64,000 bases of DNA from Polaromonas sp. P2-4 (GCA_024703855.1 CP087965.1:938001-1002000), one strand, 5' to 3'; positions 10,852 through 21,928 are shown, counted from the first letter of the stretch. Program-made: numbers and translations. The notes: a model not told the origin generated them from the sequence alone.

Positions 10852-11504
10852 ATGCAAAAATTCACCCTACACAAGGGCCTCGTCGCCCCGATGGACCCCA
10901 TGAGAACGTCGACACCGACGCGATCATTCCCAAGCAGTTCCTCAAATCCATCCGCAAAACCGGCTTCGGGCAAAACCTGTTCGACGCCTGGCGCTACCTG
11001 GATGCCGGCTTTCCCGGCCAGGACCCGGCCAGCCGCAAACCGAATCCGGACTTCGTGCTGAACCAGGCACGCTATGCCGGCGCGTCCATCCTGCTGGCGC
11101 GCAAGAACTTTGGCTGCGGCTCGTCACGCGAGCACGCGCCCTGGGCACTCGACCAGTTCGGCTTTCGCGCCATCATTGCGCCCAGCTATGCCGACATCTT
11201 TTTCAACAACAGTTTCAAAAACGGCCTGCTGCCCATCGTGCTGCCCGAGGCACAGGTTGCCCAGCTGTTTGACGAGGTCCACGCCTTTCCCGGCTACACC
11301 CTCACCATCGACCTGGAGCGCCAGGTCATCATCAAGGCGCAAGGCGAAGAGCTGCCTTTCGAGGTGCAGGCCTTCCGCAAATACTGCCTGCTCAACGGCT
11401 TTGACGACATTGGCCTGACCTTGCGCCAGAGCGACAAGATCAAGGCGTTTGAAGCCGAACGGCTGGCGAAGAAGCCCTGGCTGGCGCACACCCTTCCAGG
11501 CTGA
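10852..11504 (+). CDS. leuD: 3-isopropylmalate dehydratase small subunit (one apparent frameshift)
   Basis: Small subunit of isopropylmalate isomerase, partner of LeuC. Key stretches are [15 protein letters not shown], the [14 protein letters not shown] segment, [20 protein letters not shown] and [16 protein letters not shown]. The frame changes near 10897, where one c seems lost from a run in GGACCCCATGAG. Correction gives 217 aa. The ATG at 10852 follows GAAAGA and lies at the end of the family-2 repeat region. Confidence 0.93.
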
Positions 11505-11520
11505 AATTCGGCCATTTATT

Positions 11521-11581
11521 GATCAAATAACACTCCAGCCCAATAGATACGGGCGCGAGCAGCTATAAAAAAGATAGTAAA
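11521..11581 (-). repeat. Interspersed repeat, family 1, abutting the leuB start codon
   Basis: CTCCAGCCCAATAGATACGG, then GCGCGAGCAGCTATAAAAAA and GATAGTAA: a full-length copy in the inverse orientation to the one at 8160. It fills most of the leuD-leuB gap and ends within two bases of the leuB ATG, so it supplies the leuB leader, which has no clear Shine-Dalgarno sequence. Confidence 0.85.
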
Positions 11582-11582
11582 A

Positions 11583-12653
11583 ATGAAAATCGCAATTCTC
11601 CCCGGTGATGGCATTGGCACCGAAATCGTCGCTGAAGCCGTCAAGGTCCTGAATGCTCTGGACCTGAAATTTGAAACCGAAAGCGCGCTGGTCGGCGGCG
11701 CCGCCTACGAGGCCCATGGCCACCCGCTGCCCGAAGCCACGCTGAAGCTGGCCAAAGACGCCGACGCCGTGCTGTTTGGCGCCGTGGGCGACTGGAAATA
11801 CGACAAGCTGGATCGCCCGCTGCGCCCCGAGCAAGCCATTTTGGGCTTGCGCAAAAACCTGGGGTTGTTTGCCAATTTCCGACCGGCCATCTGCTACGCG
11901 CAATTGGTGGACGCCTCCAGCCTGAAGCGCGAGCTGGTCTCTGGCCTGGACATCCTCATCATCCGCGAGCTGACCGGTGACATTTACTTCGGCCAGCCAC
12001 GCGGCCGCCGCGTCGCGACTGACGGCCACTTCCCCGGCTCGGAAGAAGCCTTCGACACCATGCGCTACTCGCGCCCCGAGATCGAGCGCATTGCCCATGT
12101 CGCCTTCCAGGCCGCGCGCAAGCGTGGCAAGCGTGTCACCAGCGTGGACAAAGCCAATGTGCTGGAAACCTTCCAGCTCTGGAAAGACGTGGTCACCGAG
12201 GTCGGCCTGCAGTACCCCGATGTGGCGCTGGACCACATGTACGTGGACAACGCGGCCATGCAGTTGGTCAAGGCGCCCAAGAAATTTGACGTGGTGGTGA
12301 CCGGCAATATGTTTGGCGACATCCTGAGCGACGCCGCAGCCATGCTGACCGGCTCCATCGGCATGCTGCCTTCGGCCAGCCTCAACGACAAAAACCAGGG
12401 CCTTTACGAGCCCAGCCACGGCAGCGCGCCCGACATTGCCGGCAAGGGCGTGGCCAACCCGCTGGCCACCATCTTGAGCGCCGCCATGATGCTGCGCTTC
12501 AGCCTGAACCAGCCCGAAGCAGCCGCGCGCATCGAGAAAGCCGTGGACACGGTGTTGAGCCAGGGCCTGCGCACACCCGACATTTACAGCGAAGGCACGA
12601 CCAAGGTCGGCACCGTGCAGATGGGCGATGCGGTGGTCAAGGCATTGGCGTGA
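11583..12653 (+). CDS. leuB: 3-isopropylmalate dehydrogenase
   Basis: NAD-dependent 3-isopropylmalate dehydrogenase (356 aa), the oxidative decarboxylation step of leucine synthesis. It opens with [20 protein letters not shown] and shows [42 protein letters not shown] (catalytic Lys and Asp region) and [16 protein letters not shown]. The frame is intact and of normal length. It completes leuC-leuD-leuB; leuA is not in the window. Confidence 0.97.
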   Translation: MKIAILPGDGIGTEIVAEAVKVLNALDLKFETESALVGGAAYEAHGHPLPEATLKLAKDADAVLFGAVGDWKYDKLDRPLRPEQAILGLRKNLGLFANFRPAICYAQLVDASSLKRELVSGLDILIIRELTGDIYFGQPRGRRVATDGHFPGSEEAFDTMRYSRPEIERIAHVAFQAARKRGKRVTSVDKANVLETFQLWKDVVTEVGLQYPDVALDHMYVDNAAMQLVKAPKKFDVVVTGNMFGDILSDAAAMLTGSIGMLPSASLNDKNQGLYEPSHGSAPDIAGKGVANPLATILSAAMMLRFSLNQPEAAARIEKAVDTVLSQGLRTPDIYSEGTTKVGTVQMGDAVVKALA

Positions 12654-12703
12654 CCAATTTCGCCATTTCGCCGCTTTGGCAAGCTTGGCTACAATAAACA
12701 CCT

Positions 12704-12808
12704 ATGCGCAAAAACCCCGCACGCCTCCGCTGTACCGCCGCCTTGCGCGCGGTCGGCGCTGCGTCGGTTTTTGCCCAGATCACCAAAACGACAACCATTA
12801 AAGGCTAG
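12704..12808 (+). CDS. Possible leader peptide upstream of asd (34 aa)
   Basis: A short frame from ATG 12704 to TAG 12808 in the leuB-asd gap. Its last nine residues are ITKTTTIKG: eight consecutive codons for Ile, Thr or Lys, all amino acids whose synthesis passes through the Asd product. This resembles the logic of thrL-type leader peptides. A -10-like TACAAT lies just upstream (12690-12695), so close that the message might start at or next to the ATG. No Shine-Dalgarno site is visible. Two hairpins follow, but neither has a t-run, which weakens a classical attenuator model. Confidence 0.35.
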   Translation: MRKNPARLRCTAALRAVGAASVFAQITKTTTIKG

Positions 12809-12826
12809 CAAGCCTGGTTCGTCGTG

Positions 12827-12850
12827 CCCGCCGGCTCGATGAGCCGGGCC
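12827..12850 (+). promoter_or_regulatory. GC-rich hairpin between the short frame and asd
   Basis: CGGCTC-GAT-GAGCCG forms a perfect six-pair stem, extended by CC/GG on either side of a bulge. It is preceded by a weaker AGGCT-AGCA-AGCCT stem that overlaps the stop of the short frame. It is followed by AAAAAGC, not by t, so it is not a standard rho-independent terminator in this direction. It may be an RNA element controlling asd. Confidence 0.4.
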
Positions 12851-12890
12851 AAAAAGCTTGGAAATTAAGTACTTTTTGAAGGGCAATGCA

Positions 12891-14030
12891 ATGAAACTCA
12901 CAGGCAACCTCACAGGACTCGTAGGCTGGCGCGGCATGGTCGGCTCGGTACTGATCGACCGCATGCAGGCCGAAGGCGACTTCGAGCTGATCGAGCCGGT
13001 TTTCTTCTCGACCTCCAACGCCGGCGGCAAAGCCCCGGCCCAGGCCAAGAACGAAACCACCCTCAAAGACGCCTTTGACATTGAGGCCCTGAAGAAGTGC
13101 GACATCATCATCACGGCGCAGGGCGGCGACTACACCAGCGAGGTGTTTCCCAAGCTGCGCGCTGCGGGCTGGACAGGCCACTGGATTGACGCGGCCTCCA
13201 CCCTGCGCATGAACGACGACGCCGTCATCATCCTGGACCCCGTCAACCTGCCGGTCATCAAGAACGCGCTGGCCAAGGGCGGTAACAACTGGGTGGGCGG
13301 CAACTGCACGGTCAGCTGCATGCTGATGGGCGTAGGCGCGTTGTACAAAGCGGGTCTTGTCGAATGGATGACCAGCATGACCTACCAGGCGGCTTCGGGC
13401 GGCGGCGCGCAGCACATGCGCGAGTTGCTGACCCAGTACGGCACGCTCAACAGCGAAGTCAAAGCCCTGCTGGACGACCCGAAATCCGCGATTCTGGAAA
13501 TCGACCGCCGCGTGCTGGTCAAGCAGCAGTCCCTCAGCAGCAGCGAAACCGCCAACTTCGGCGTGCCGCTCGGTGGCTCGCTCATCCCCTGGATCGACAA
13601 GGACCTGGGCGACGGCATGAGCAAGGAAGAGTGGAAAGGCGGCGCCGAGACCAACAAGATTTTGGGCCAGGGCGCCGCCTTCGGCACCGCTGAAACCCCG
13701 GTCGACGGCTTTTGCGTGCGCATCGGTGCCATGCGCTGCCACAGCCAGGCGCTGACCTTCAAGCTCAAGAAAGACGTGCCGCTGGCCGACATCGAGGCCA
13801 TGATCGCGGCCGACAACGCCTGGGTCAAAGTCGTGCCCAACACGCGTGAAGCGTCCATCAAGGACCTGACGCCGGTTGCCGTGACCGGCACCATGCAGAT
13901 TCCGGTCGGACGCCTGCGCAAGCTGGCCATGGGGCCGGACTACCTGGGCGCATTTACCGTCGGCGACCAACTGTTGTGGGGCGCTGCCGAGCCGCTGCGC
14001 CGCATGTTGCGCATACTGCTTCAGGCTTGA
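12891..14030 (+). CDS. asd: Aspartate-semialdehyde dehydrogenase
   Basis: NADP-dependent Asd (379 aa), reducing aspartyl phosphate to aspartate semialdehyde for Lys, Thr, Met and diaminopimelate. It shows [17 protein letters not shown], the catalytic cysteine in [14 protein letters not shown], and [16 protein letters not shown] near the C-terminus. The length is normal for the proteobacterial type. I chose the ATG at 12891 over an upstream in-frame TTG because it directly precedes the nucleotide-binding motif. Confidence 0.95.
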   Translation: MKLTGNLTGLVGWRGMVGSVLIDRMQAEGDFELIEPVFFSTSNAGGKAPAQAKNETTLKDAFDIEALKKCDIIITAQGGDYTSEVFPKLRAAGWTGHWIDAASTLRMNDDAVIILDPVNLPVIKNALAKGGNNWVGGNCTVSCMLMGVGALYKAGLVEWMTSMTYQAASGGGAQHMRELLTQYGTLNSEVKALLDDPKSAILEIDRRVLVKQQSLSSSETANFGVPLGGSLIPWIDKDLGDGMSKEEWKGGAETNKILGQGAAFGTAETPVDGFCVRIGAMRCHSQALTFKLKKDVPLADIEAMIAADNAWVKVVPNTREASIKDLTPVAVTGTMQIPVGRLRKLAMGPDYLGAFTVGDQLLWGAAEPLRRMLRILLQA

Positions 14031-14290
14031 GTTGTTGAGTTTGGTTACATTTGGCGGCTGCCTGCCTGCAGCCGTCACTGTAACCACTTGTGACGGGACG
14101 TTGTCGTCAGGCAACAGCCGAAACTTGTAAGTTGATGCTAACTCGCTGTGTCAAAAGTTAAGTGGTGTCTTAGCTTGTCAGCCTAATGCCTTGATGTTAA
14201 GGTTGTTTTTCGAAAATTCGCATCGAGGTTTTTGTGCGCATAAGCAAGATAAAGTTACATGCAGACCGAGCACTGGAGGCTCAAAACCCC

Positions 14291-17077
14291 ATGAATAATC
14301 GCGGTCGTTGGCGTATTGGCGCCTTGGCGAGTGCCATTGCCTTGCTGGGTAGCCTGGCAAGTCTCGAAGCACATGCCCTGGCTTTGGGTCGAATCACAGT
14401 TCAATCGGCGTTGGGCGAGCCCCTGCGTGCAGAAATCGACATCACAGACATCACTGCGGACGAAGCCGCCAGCCTGAAGGCTGGCGTGGCCCCCTGCTGA
14501 AACCTTCAAGGCCGCAGGACTTGAATACACATCGGCCATCACAGGCCTTGAAGTGAACTTGCAACGCCGTGCGGATGGCCGGGCTTATCTGCGCCTGAGC
14601 AGCAGCCGCCCCGTGACCGAACCCTTCGTGGACCTCATTCTTCAGGCCAACTGGGCAACGGGTCGCGTCACCCGCGACTACACCATGCTGTTCGACCCGC
14701 CCAACCTGCGCGCCAGCAACGCAGGCACGGCTGTAGCGCCCACCGCCCCGATACTGTCCCCGGCGACTCCGAAAACTGCGCCGCCTGTCAGGGGCACCGC
14801 ATCCCTACCGTCTTCCGCGCCAAACGCAGTTGCGCCTGCCGCCCGGCCTGCGCCAGTTGCCAAAGCAGTTGCGGCCAAGGCCACACCTGCCGAAAAAACA
14901 CCTGCCAGCGACAAACAGCTCACGGTCAAAACCGGGGACACCGCCGGCAAGATTGCCGCCCAGAACAAGCCGGCCGGCGTGTCGCTGGACCAGATGCTGG
15001 TGGCCTTGCTCAGAAGCAATCCCGACGCCTTCATCGGCGGCAACGTCAACCGGATCAAATCCGGTGCCGTGCTCGATATACCCACGGCAGAAGCAGCCAG
15101 CGCCATGTCAGCGGGCGAGGCCACGCAGACCATCGTCGCCCAAAGCAAGGATTTCAACAGCTTCCGCCGCAAACTTGCAGAGGGCGTGCCGACCACGCAA
15201 GTTGCCGGCGCCGACCGTCAGGCCGGCGGCAAGGTGCAGGCCAAGGTTGAAGACCGCGCTCCGGCAAGCGCGACGCCCGACAAGCTGACACTCTCCAAAG
15301 GCGCGGTTCAGAGCAAGGCCGCCACGGCCGCCGAAGACAAAATCGCCAAGGACAGGCAGGCCAAAGACGCTTCGAACCGCATGGCAGAACTGTCTAAAAA
15401 CATCAGCGATCTCAACAAATTGGGTACTGCCCCCACCACAACCGCGGCAACAGCAGCGGCTCCGGCGGCCTCGGCCGCCACAGCTGTCGGCGCGGCTCTG
15501 CCCGCACCGGCAGGCGTTGCTGTGCCCGCCACCGCGCCAACGGCTGCTGCGGCGGCCAGTGCGGCCAAAACCGGCACGGCCACAACAGCCAGCACCAACG
15601 CAACCGCTCCGGCCGTTGCAGCCTCAGCAGCGGTAAGCCCCCGGCCCTGCAAGCAGCCAGCAGCCCAAGCACGGCAACCGCGGCCATCGCGCCTGCGTCG
15701 GCCGCATTGTCCAGTGCCGCCCCCGTAGCTTCTGCGGCCAGCGCCGCAGCGGCACCGGCTCCCGTGGCCGTCAAAAAACCCGTGGTGGCAGCCTCGCCAC
15801 CACCCCCTGAACCCAGCCTGATTGACGCGCTGCTGGAAAACCCGCTGCTCCCGCCTCTCACAGGCGGCCTGCTGGCGCTACTGGCCGGTTTCGGTTTTTA
15901 CCGCTACCGCCAGCGCAACAACGCAACAGCCCAGGTAGACAGCTCATTCCTGGAAAGCCGCCTGCAGCCTGATTCTTTCTTCGGTGCCAGCGGCGGCCAG
16001 CGCATAGATACCGCTGAAAGCAGCAGCGCCACAGGATCGTCCCTGGTGTATTCCCCCAGCCAGCTCGATGCCGCCGGCGATGTGGACCCTGTGGCCGAAG
16101 CCGATGTGTACCTGGCCTACGGCCGCGACTTGCAGGCCGAGGAAATCCTCAAGGAAGCGATGCGCACCAGCCCGATGCGCGTGGCCATCCATGCCAAGCT
16201 GATGGAAATTTATGCCAAGCGCCGCGACAGCAAGGCGTTTGAGGTGGTGGCCATCGAGGCTTTTAACCTGACGCACGGCAATGGCCCCGAGTGGACTTAC
16301 ATCGCCGAAATGGGCCGCGAGCTTGATCCCGTCAATCCGATGTACCAGCCTGGCGGACAGCCCCTGGGCCGATCTCGCGCTGGCGCTACCGGTAGCGCCG
16401 TACGCAGTGGTCCTGACACCATGCCACACGCAACAGCGCATGGAGCGGATTCCGCACCAGTCCCCGTGGGGGAAGTCGATCTCGACCTGGATTTCTCGCT
16501 GGGCGATGAACCCGAAGCAGCCACAAGCCCCCTCATCCCGGCCGCCAGCGCCGCGCATTTGACGACCGCGCCACTGCACGTACCTGAGCCCACCGTGGCC
16601 ATCACGCCGGCCCCGATCTCCAACAGTCTCAACATGGATTTCGGCAGTGCGACCGTCACGTTGCCCATGGCCGTTTCCTCACCAGCGCCGCAACCGGCCG
16701 AAGCCTTGGTCGATCTCGAATTTCTGTCAGATGGACTGGACTTCACGTCTGAGTCTTTTGAGGCACCTGCCAAACCGGTGGTACGACCCAGTACGGCTAC
16801 TGCAGCGCCGGCGCCGGCTCTTGCCGACAGTGGCATGCTCGAATTTGACCTAGGCTCGCTGTCGCTGGACCTGGACAACGGGCCCGCCACAGAAAGCCCG
16901 ATTCATGCCATGACGGCCACGTCTGACGACCCGCTTGAAACCAAGTTTCAGCTGGCCGAAGAATTCCGCGCCCTGGGTGACTCGGATGGTGCCAGGTCAC
17001 TGGCAGAAGAAGTGCTTGCGGAAGCCAAGGGTCCGTTGAAAGTCAAGGCGCAGGCGTTTCTCAACGCCCTGTCTTGA
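14291..17077 (+). CDS. fimV: FimV/HubP-type polar landmark protein (two apparent frameshifts)
   Basis: A large (about 928 aa) envelope protein of the FimV/HubP family, which organises cell poles and type IV pilus function. It has a signal peptide ([19 protein letters not shown]), the FimV N-terminal domain ([20 protein letters not shown]), a LysM-like stretch near [17 protein letters not shown], a long Ala/Pro/Thr-rich region, one membrane span ([14 protein letters not shown]) and an acidic cytoplasmic part with a TPR-like segment and the FimV C-terminal helix. Frame changes are near 14498 (extra c) and 15637 (one c lost). Confidence 0.88.
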
Positions 17078-17096
17078 GCCTGCTGAGTTGAGCCGA

Positions 17097-17936
17097 GTGA
17101 GGATTGCGCTAGGTATCAGCTACAGCGGCAGCAATTACGAAGGCTGGCAAAGCCAGCTTTCGGGCAATACGGTTCAGGACAAGCTGGAGCGGGCTTTGAC
17201 CAAGTTTGCCGTCCAGCCCGTGCGCACCATGTGCGCCGGGCGCACTCGACGCAGGTGTACACGGCCTGATGCAGGTGGCGCACTTTGACACCCCCTGCAG
17301 CGTGAAACGGCATCCTGGGTTCGCGGCACCAATGCCTTTCTGCCCCGCGACATTGCAGTGCAGTGGGCGCGGCAAGTGCCAGATGAGTTTCATTGCCGCG
17401 GCAGTGCCATTGCACGCCGCTATGCCTATGTGGTGCTGGAGTCGCCGGTGCGCCCCAGTGTCGAGGCCGGGCGCGTCGGCTGGGTCTACCGGCCGCTGGA
17501 TGGCGCGGCCATGCAGCAGGCCATCGTGCACTTGCTGGGCGAACATGATTTCAGCTCGTTCCGGGCCTCTCAATGCCAAGCCAAGACACCCGTCAAAACC
17601 ATCAACCGAATCGAAATTACGCAACGTGCGGGGCCAGGCTCAAAATATTGGCACTTCGAGTTTGAAGCCAATGCCTTTTTGCACCACATGATTCGCAACA
17701 TCATGGGATGCCTGGTGGCGATTGGCCAGGGCAGCCATCCGCCCGACTGGCTGGCCGAGGTGGTGGCGGCCCGCAGCCGCAACGCCGCCGCGCCCACCTT
17801 CTCACCCGATGGCCTGTATTTTCTGGGACCGATCTACGAAGACCACTACGGCTTGCCAAGCGCACCGCGGCTTATGATTGGTTGCCATGATTCCCCTGCA
17901 CCAAACCCGTATCAAGATCTGCGGCCTCACGCGTGA
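17097..17936 (+). CDS. truA: tRNA pseudouridine(38-40) synthase (two apparent frameshifts)
   Basis: TruA modifies U38-U40 in the anticodon arm of tRNA. It shows [19 protein letters not shown], the catalytic-Asp segment [15 protein letters not shown] once an extra c near 17248 is removed, and [20 protein letters not shown] second change lies near 17295 (one c lost before the expected [14 protein letters not shown]). I chose the GTG at 17097 from homologue starts; the TTG at 17088 is also possible. Its 3' end overlaps trpF by about 50 bases. Confidence 0.88.
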
Positions 17937-18601
17937 AGAAGACGTGGATGCGGCAGTAGCCGCCGGTGCCGATGCGGTCGGGTTTGTGATGTACGAGCCC
18001 AGCCCGCGCTACGTCAGCGTTGAACGCGCCGCCGAGCTGGCCGCGCGTTTGCCGCCCTTCGTCACGCCGGTGCTCTTGTTCGTCAACGAGTCCACTATAA
18101 AAATAATAGCTGCCTGCGCCCGTATTCCCACGGCTTTACTGCAATTTCATGGTGATGAAACGCCAGAGGCCTGCCTGCAGGCGGGTCGGCCTTTCATGCG
18201 CCGCGCGCATTCCGCTGGACGAAAAAGCCGCAGCGGATGGTGCCCGTTTTGATCTCGTAAAATACGCAGAAGACTTCAAGGCCGCCCAGGCCATCCTCCT
18301 CGACGCTCATGTTGAGGGTTATGGCGGCGGCGGGAAAACATTCAATTGGTCACTTCTTCCTCCAAGCGTCAACGCTCACCTCGTTTTGTCTGGTGGGTTG
18401 ACGCCTGCAAACGTGACCGATGGCATTTTGCAAGTCAGGCCGCGTTGTAAAACGCTGGCCGTTGATGTGAGCTCTGGCGTCGAGATTTCGAAAGGAATCA
18501 AGAGCGCCGACAAAATCAACCAATTTGTCGCAGCCGTTCGCGCTGCCGACGAACAACTTGCAAGAAACCCTCCTAGCCATGTTCGACTACCACCAACCTG
18601 A
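17887..18601 (+). CDS. trpF: Phosphoribosylanthranilate isomerase (one apparent frameshift)
   Basis: TrpF isomerises phosphoribosylanthranilate in tryptophan synthesis. It shows [17 protein letters not shown] (catalytic Cys), [32 protein letters not shown] and [14 protein letters not shown]. The frame changes near 18198, where GC appears missing in ATGCGCCGCGCGC; correction restores [13 protein letters not shown]. Its stop overlaps the trpB start, so the genes are coupled. Residues just before ALLQFHGDE are encoded by DNA that matches the family-1 repeat (18091-18136). Confidence 0.92.
18091..18136 (+). repeat. Family-1 repeat-like segment inside trpF
   Basis: AATAATAGCTGCCTGCGCCC followed by GTATTCCCACGGCTT matches the family-1 core ATAGCTGCTTGCGCCCGTAT with one difference in the central 18 bases, plus the upstream ACTATAAAAAT part. 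It is read as [15 protein letters not shown], the only stop-free frame of this orientation. The protein is not visibly longer than normal, so replacement or convergence is as likely as insertion. Confidence 0.6.
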
Positions 18602-19921
18602 CCCGACAGGCCATTTCGGGATTTACGGCGGCAGTTTCATCTCCGAGACGCTGACCCACGCCGTCAATGAGCTGAAAGACGCTTACGCCAAATACCAGCA
18701 CGACCCGGAATTTCTCGCTGAATTCCACTCCGAGCTGGCGCATTTTGTAGGCCGGCCCTCGCCCATCTACCACGCGGCGCGCATGAGCCCATGAACAGGG
18801 CGGCGCGCAGATTTACCTCAAACGCGAAGACCTCAACCACACCGGTGCGCACAAGATCAACAACACCATAGGCCAGGCCATGCTGGCACGCCGCATGGGC
18901 AAGCCGCGCGTGATCGCCGAAACCGGCGCCGGCCAGCATGGCGTGGCCACCGCCACCATCTGCGCGCTACGGCCTGGAATGCGTGGTCTACATGGGCAGT
19001 GAAGACGTGAAGCGCCAAAGCCCCAATGTTTACCGCATGAATCTGCTGGGCGCGACCGTGGTGCCGGTGGAAAGCGGCAGCAAAACGCTGAAAGATGCGC
19101 TCAACGAAGCGATGCGCGACTGGGTTGCCAACGTCGACAACACTTTTTACATCATAGGCACCGTGGCCGGGCCACACCCCTACCCCATGATGGTGCGCGA
19201 CTTCCAGAGCGTGATCGGCATTGAATGCCTGGCGCAGATGCCGGAGTTCATAGGCAATCGGCAGCCCGACGCAGTAGTTGCCTGTGTGGGCGGCGGCAGC
19301 AACGCGATGGGAATTTTCCATCCCTATATTCCGTACGAAAACACCCGCCTGATTGGCGTGGAAGCCGCCGGCGAAGGCATGGACAGCGGCAAACACTCGG
19401 CCTCGCTGCAGCGCGGCCTGCCGGGTGTGCTGCATGGCAACCGCACCTATGTCTTGCAAAACGAAGACGGCCAGGTGACCGAAACGCACAGCATCAGCGC
19501 CGGGCTGGACTACCCCGGCGTCGGCCCCGAGCACGCGTTTTTGAAAGACATAGGCCGCGCTGAATATGTCGGCATCACCGATACCGAAGCGCTGCAAGCC
19601 TTTCACTACCTGTGCCGTACCGAAGGCATCATTCCCCCGCTGGAGTCCAGCCACGCCGTGGCTTACGCCATGAAGATGGCCAAAACCATGCGCAGCGACC
19701 AGAGTATTCTGGTCAACCTCTCGGGGCGCGGTGACAAGGACATCGGCACCGTGGCCGATCTGTCGGGCGCCGATTTTTATGACCGGCCTTCGATGCGCGG
19801 CCTGGCCGTCAAGGGCCACGAACAGTCAAAGGAATTTTCCGACGGGCCGCCCCTAGGAAAATTAGCCCCCTCGGGGGGCAGCGCAGTACGCGAAGCGACA
19901 AGCGTGGGGGCCAGGAAATGA
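18579..19921 (+). CDS. trpB: Tryptophan synthase beta chain with extended C-terminus (two apparent frameshifts)
   Basis: The PLP-dependent beta subunit joins indole and serine. The PLP lysine is in [14 protein letters not shown] and the phosphate-binding loop in [12 protein letters not shown]. The frame changes near 18792 (extra c in AGCCCATGAAC) and 18967 (GC lost in TGCGCGCTACGG). The family normally ends soon after the [11 protein letters not shown] segment; here about 35 more residues follow, encoded by the family-2 repeat at 19845-19917. The stop overlaps the trpA start as ATGA. Corrected length is 447 aa. Confidence 0.93.
19845..19917 (-). repeat. Family-2 repeat forming the 3' end of trpB
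   Basis: Contains TAGCCCCCTCGGGGGGCAGC, then GCAGTACGCGAAGCGACAAG and CGTGGGGGCC. It is a relative of the segment at 10728-10815 in inverted orientation, sharing the C-run/G-run core and flank composition. It encodes the unusual TrpB tail ([20 protein letters not shown]) and runs up to the trpA start codon. Confidence 0.6.
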
Positions 19922-20736
19922 GCCGCATTGCCGCTACCTTCGCCGCCCTGAAAAGCCAGGGCCGCAAGGCCCTGATTCCCTACGTGACGGCCGGTTTCCC
20001 GTTTGCCGACATCACCCCCGAACTGATGCACGGCATGGTGGCCGGTGGTGCCGACGTGATTGAGCTGGGCGTGCCTTTTTCCGACCCCAGTGCCGACGGC
20101 CCGGTGATCCAGCAAGCTGGTGAGAAAGCCCTGGCCCTCGGTGTTGGCCTGGCCCAGGTGCTGGAGATGGTGCGCCAATTCCGCGCCAAAGACAGCACAA
20201 CCCCGGTGGTGCTGATGGGCTACGCCAACCCGGTGGAGCGCTATGACATCAAGCATGGCGGCAATCCCCAGGAAAGCGCCTTCATCCACGACGCGGCCCA
20301 GGCCGGTGTGGACGGGGTGTTAATCGTCGACTACCCGCCTGAAGAGTGCGTGGAGTTTGCCGCCAGGCTGCGCGCGCACGACATGGACCTGATCTTCCTG
20401 TTGGCCCCCACCAGTACCGACGCACGCATGGCGCAGATTGCAGAAGTCGCTACCGGCTATGTCTATTACGTCTCGCTCAAAGGCGTCACCGGTGCCGGCA
20501 CACTCGACGTGGATGCGGTGGGCGCCATGCTGCCGCGCATTCGCCAGCATGTGAATGTGCCCGTGGGCGTAGGCTTTGGCATTCGCGACGCGGCGACCGC
20601 CAAGGCCATCGGCAAGGTGGCTGACGCCGTGGTGATTGGCAGCAAAATCATCCAGCTGATTGAAAACCAGCCGCGTGAGCAGGTGGCTGCCGTCGCCCAT
20701 GACTTTTTGATAGAAATTCGTGCGGCTTTAGACTGA
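19918..20736 (+). CDS. trpA: Tryptophan synthase alpha chain
   Basis: TrpA (272 aa) cleaves indole-3-glycerol phosphate and channels indole to TrpB. It shows [16 protein letters not shown], the catalytic Glu and [10 protein letters not shown] loop in [16 protein letters not shown], the catalytic Asp in VDYPPEEC, and [11 protein letters not shown] with [12 protein letters not shown] for phosphate binding. The frame is intact. The start codon overlaps the trpB stop, indicating translational coupling. Confidence 0.96.
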   Translation: MSRIAATFAALKSQGRKALIPYVTAGFPFADITPELMHGMVAGGADVIELGVPFSDPSADGPVIQQAGEKALALGVGLAQVLEMVRQFRAKDSTTPVVLMGYANPVERYDIKHGGNPQESAFIHDAAQAGVDGVLIVDYPPEECVEFAARLRAHDMDLIFLLAPTSTDARMAQIAEVATGYVYYVSLKGVTGAGTLDVDAVGAMLPRIRQHVNVPVGVGFGIRDAATAKAIGKVADAVVIGSKIIQLIENQPREQVAAVAHDFLIEIRAALD

Positions 20737-20789
20737 ACGTCTCTTCCGTAAAGCCGCAAGTAAACCGCAATTAAACAAGGACTGACGCC

Positions 20790-21661
20790 ATGTCTTGGTT
20801 AGAAAAACTCCTTCCCCCGAAAATCAGCCCCACCGACCCGACAGAGCGCCGCCAGGTGCCCGAAGGCCTGTGGATCAAATGCCCGAGCTGCGAGGCCGTG
20901 CTGTACAAGACCGATCTGGAGAAAAACCAGAACGTCTGTCCGCAGTGCAGCCACCACCACCGCATTGGCGCGCGTGCCCGGCTCGATGCCTTTCTGGACG
21001 CCGAAGGCCGTTATGAACTGGGCCAGGAAGTGCTGCCCATCGATGCGCTCAAATTCAAGGACAGCCGCAAATACCCCGAGCGCCTGAAAGAAGCACTGGA
21101 AAACACCGGCGAAACCGATGCGCTCATCGTGATGGGCGGCGCCGTGCACAGCATTGGCGTGGTGGTGGCCTGCTTTGAGTTTGACTTCATGGGTGGCAGC
21201 ATGGGCAGCGTGGTGGGCGAGCGCTTTGTGCGCGGCGTGCACGCGGCGATTGAGCAAAAAGTGCCTTTCATCTGCTTTACCGCCACCGGCGGCGCCTGCA
21301 TGCAGGAAGGGCTGCTCAGCCTGATGCAAATGGCCAAAACCAACGCCTCCCTGACCCGCCTGGCCAAAAAGGCCTGCCCTACGTCAGCGTGCTGACCGAC
21401 CCGACCATGGGCGGGGTGAGTGCCGGCTTTGCCTTTGTCGGTGACATCGTGATTGCCGAGCCCAAGGCTCTGATCGGTTTTGCCGGCCCGCGCGTCATCG
21501 AATCAACCGTGCGCGTGACCCTGCCCGAGGGCTTTCAGCGCGCCGAATTCCTGCAGACCAAAGGGGCTGTCGACTTTATTTGCGACCGACGCGAGTTGCG
21601 CAAGACGGTGGCAAACTCCCTGGCCATGCTGCTCAAGCAGCCCGCAGACGCCGTAGCTTGA
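20790..21661 (+). CDS. accD: Acetyl-CoA carboxylase carboxyltransferase subunit beta (one apparent frameshift)
   Basis: AccD transfers carboxyl from biotin to acetyl-CoA, making malonyl-CoA. The N-terminal zinc ribbon is clear: [18 protein letters not shown] then CPQCSHHH. The carboxyltransferase core includes [28 protein letters not shown] and [14 protein letters not shown]. The frame changes near 21370, where one g seems lost in AAAAAGGCCTGCC; correction gives [13 protein letters not shown] and 290 aa, the usual length. It lies after trpA, as is common in betaproteobacteria. Confidence 0.95.
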
Positions 21662-21720
21662 CGCTTGACGCTTGACGACGGACAGGCTCAAGCGCTGCCG
21701 CCCTTCCCGGCAGCAGAAAA

Positions 21721-21783
21721 CGCTATTTAATTGATAGCTGCTTGCGCCCGTATACATTGGGCTATAGCCATTTCTTGCTCAAA
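21721..21783 (+). repeat. Interspersed repeat, family 1, in the accD-LON gap
   Basis: CGCTATTTAATTGATAGCTG, then CTTGCGCCCGTATACATTGG and GCTATAGCC. This is a near-consensus copy and a good reference for the family. The 267-bp gap between accD and the next gene otherwise contains a short tandem ACGCTTGACGCTTGACG at 21661 and no other element I recognise. Confidence 0.85.
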
Positions 21784-21928
21784 AATGGCTCCCCTGCCGG
21801 GTCTGGTTTCTGGCTTGCTGCCCCCCATCAATGATGGACCCGTCCAACAACAAAAACCCGGCAGAATGCGGCACGGCAAAAGCATATCGTGGGAAGATAT
21901 TGTTCACTGAATTCCCCGGCCTGAACTG

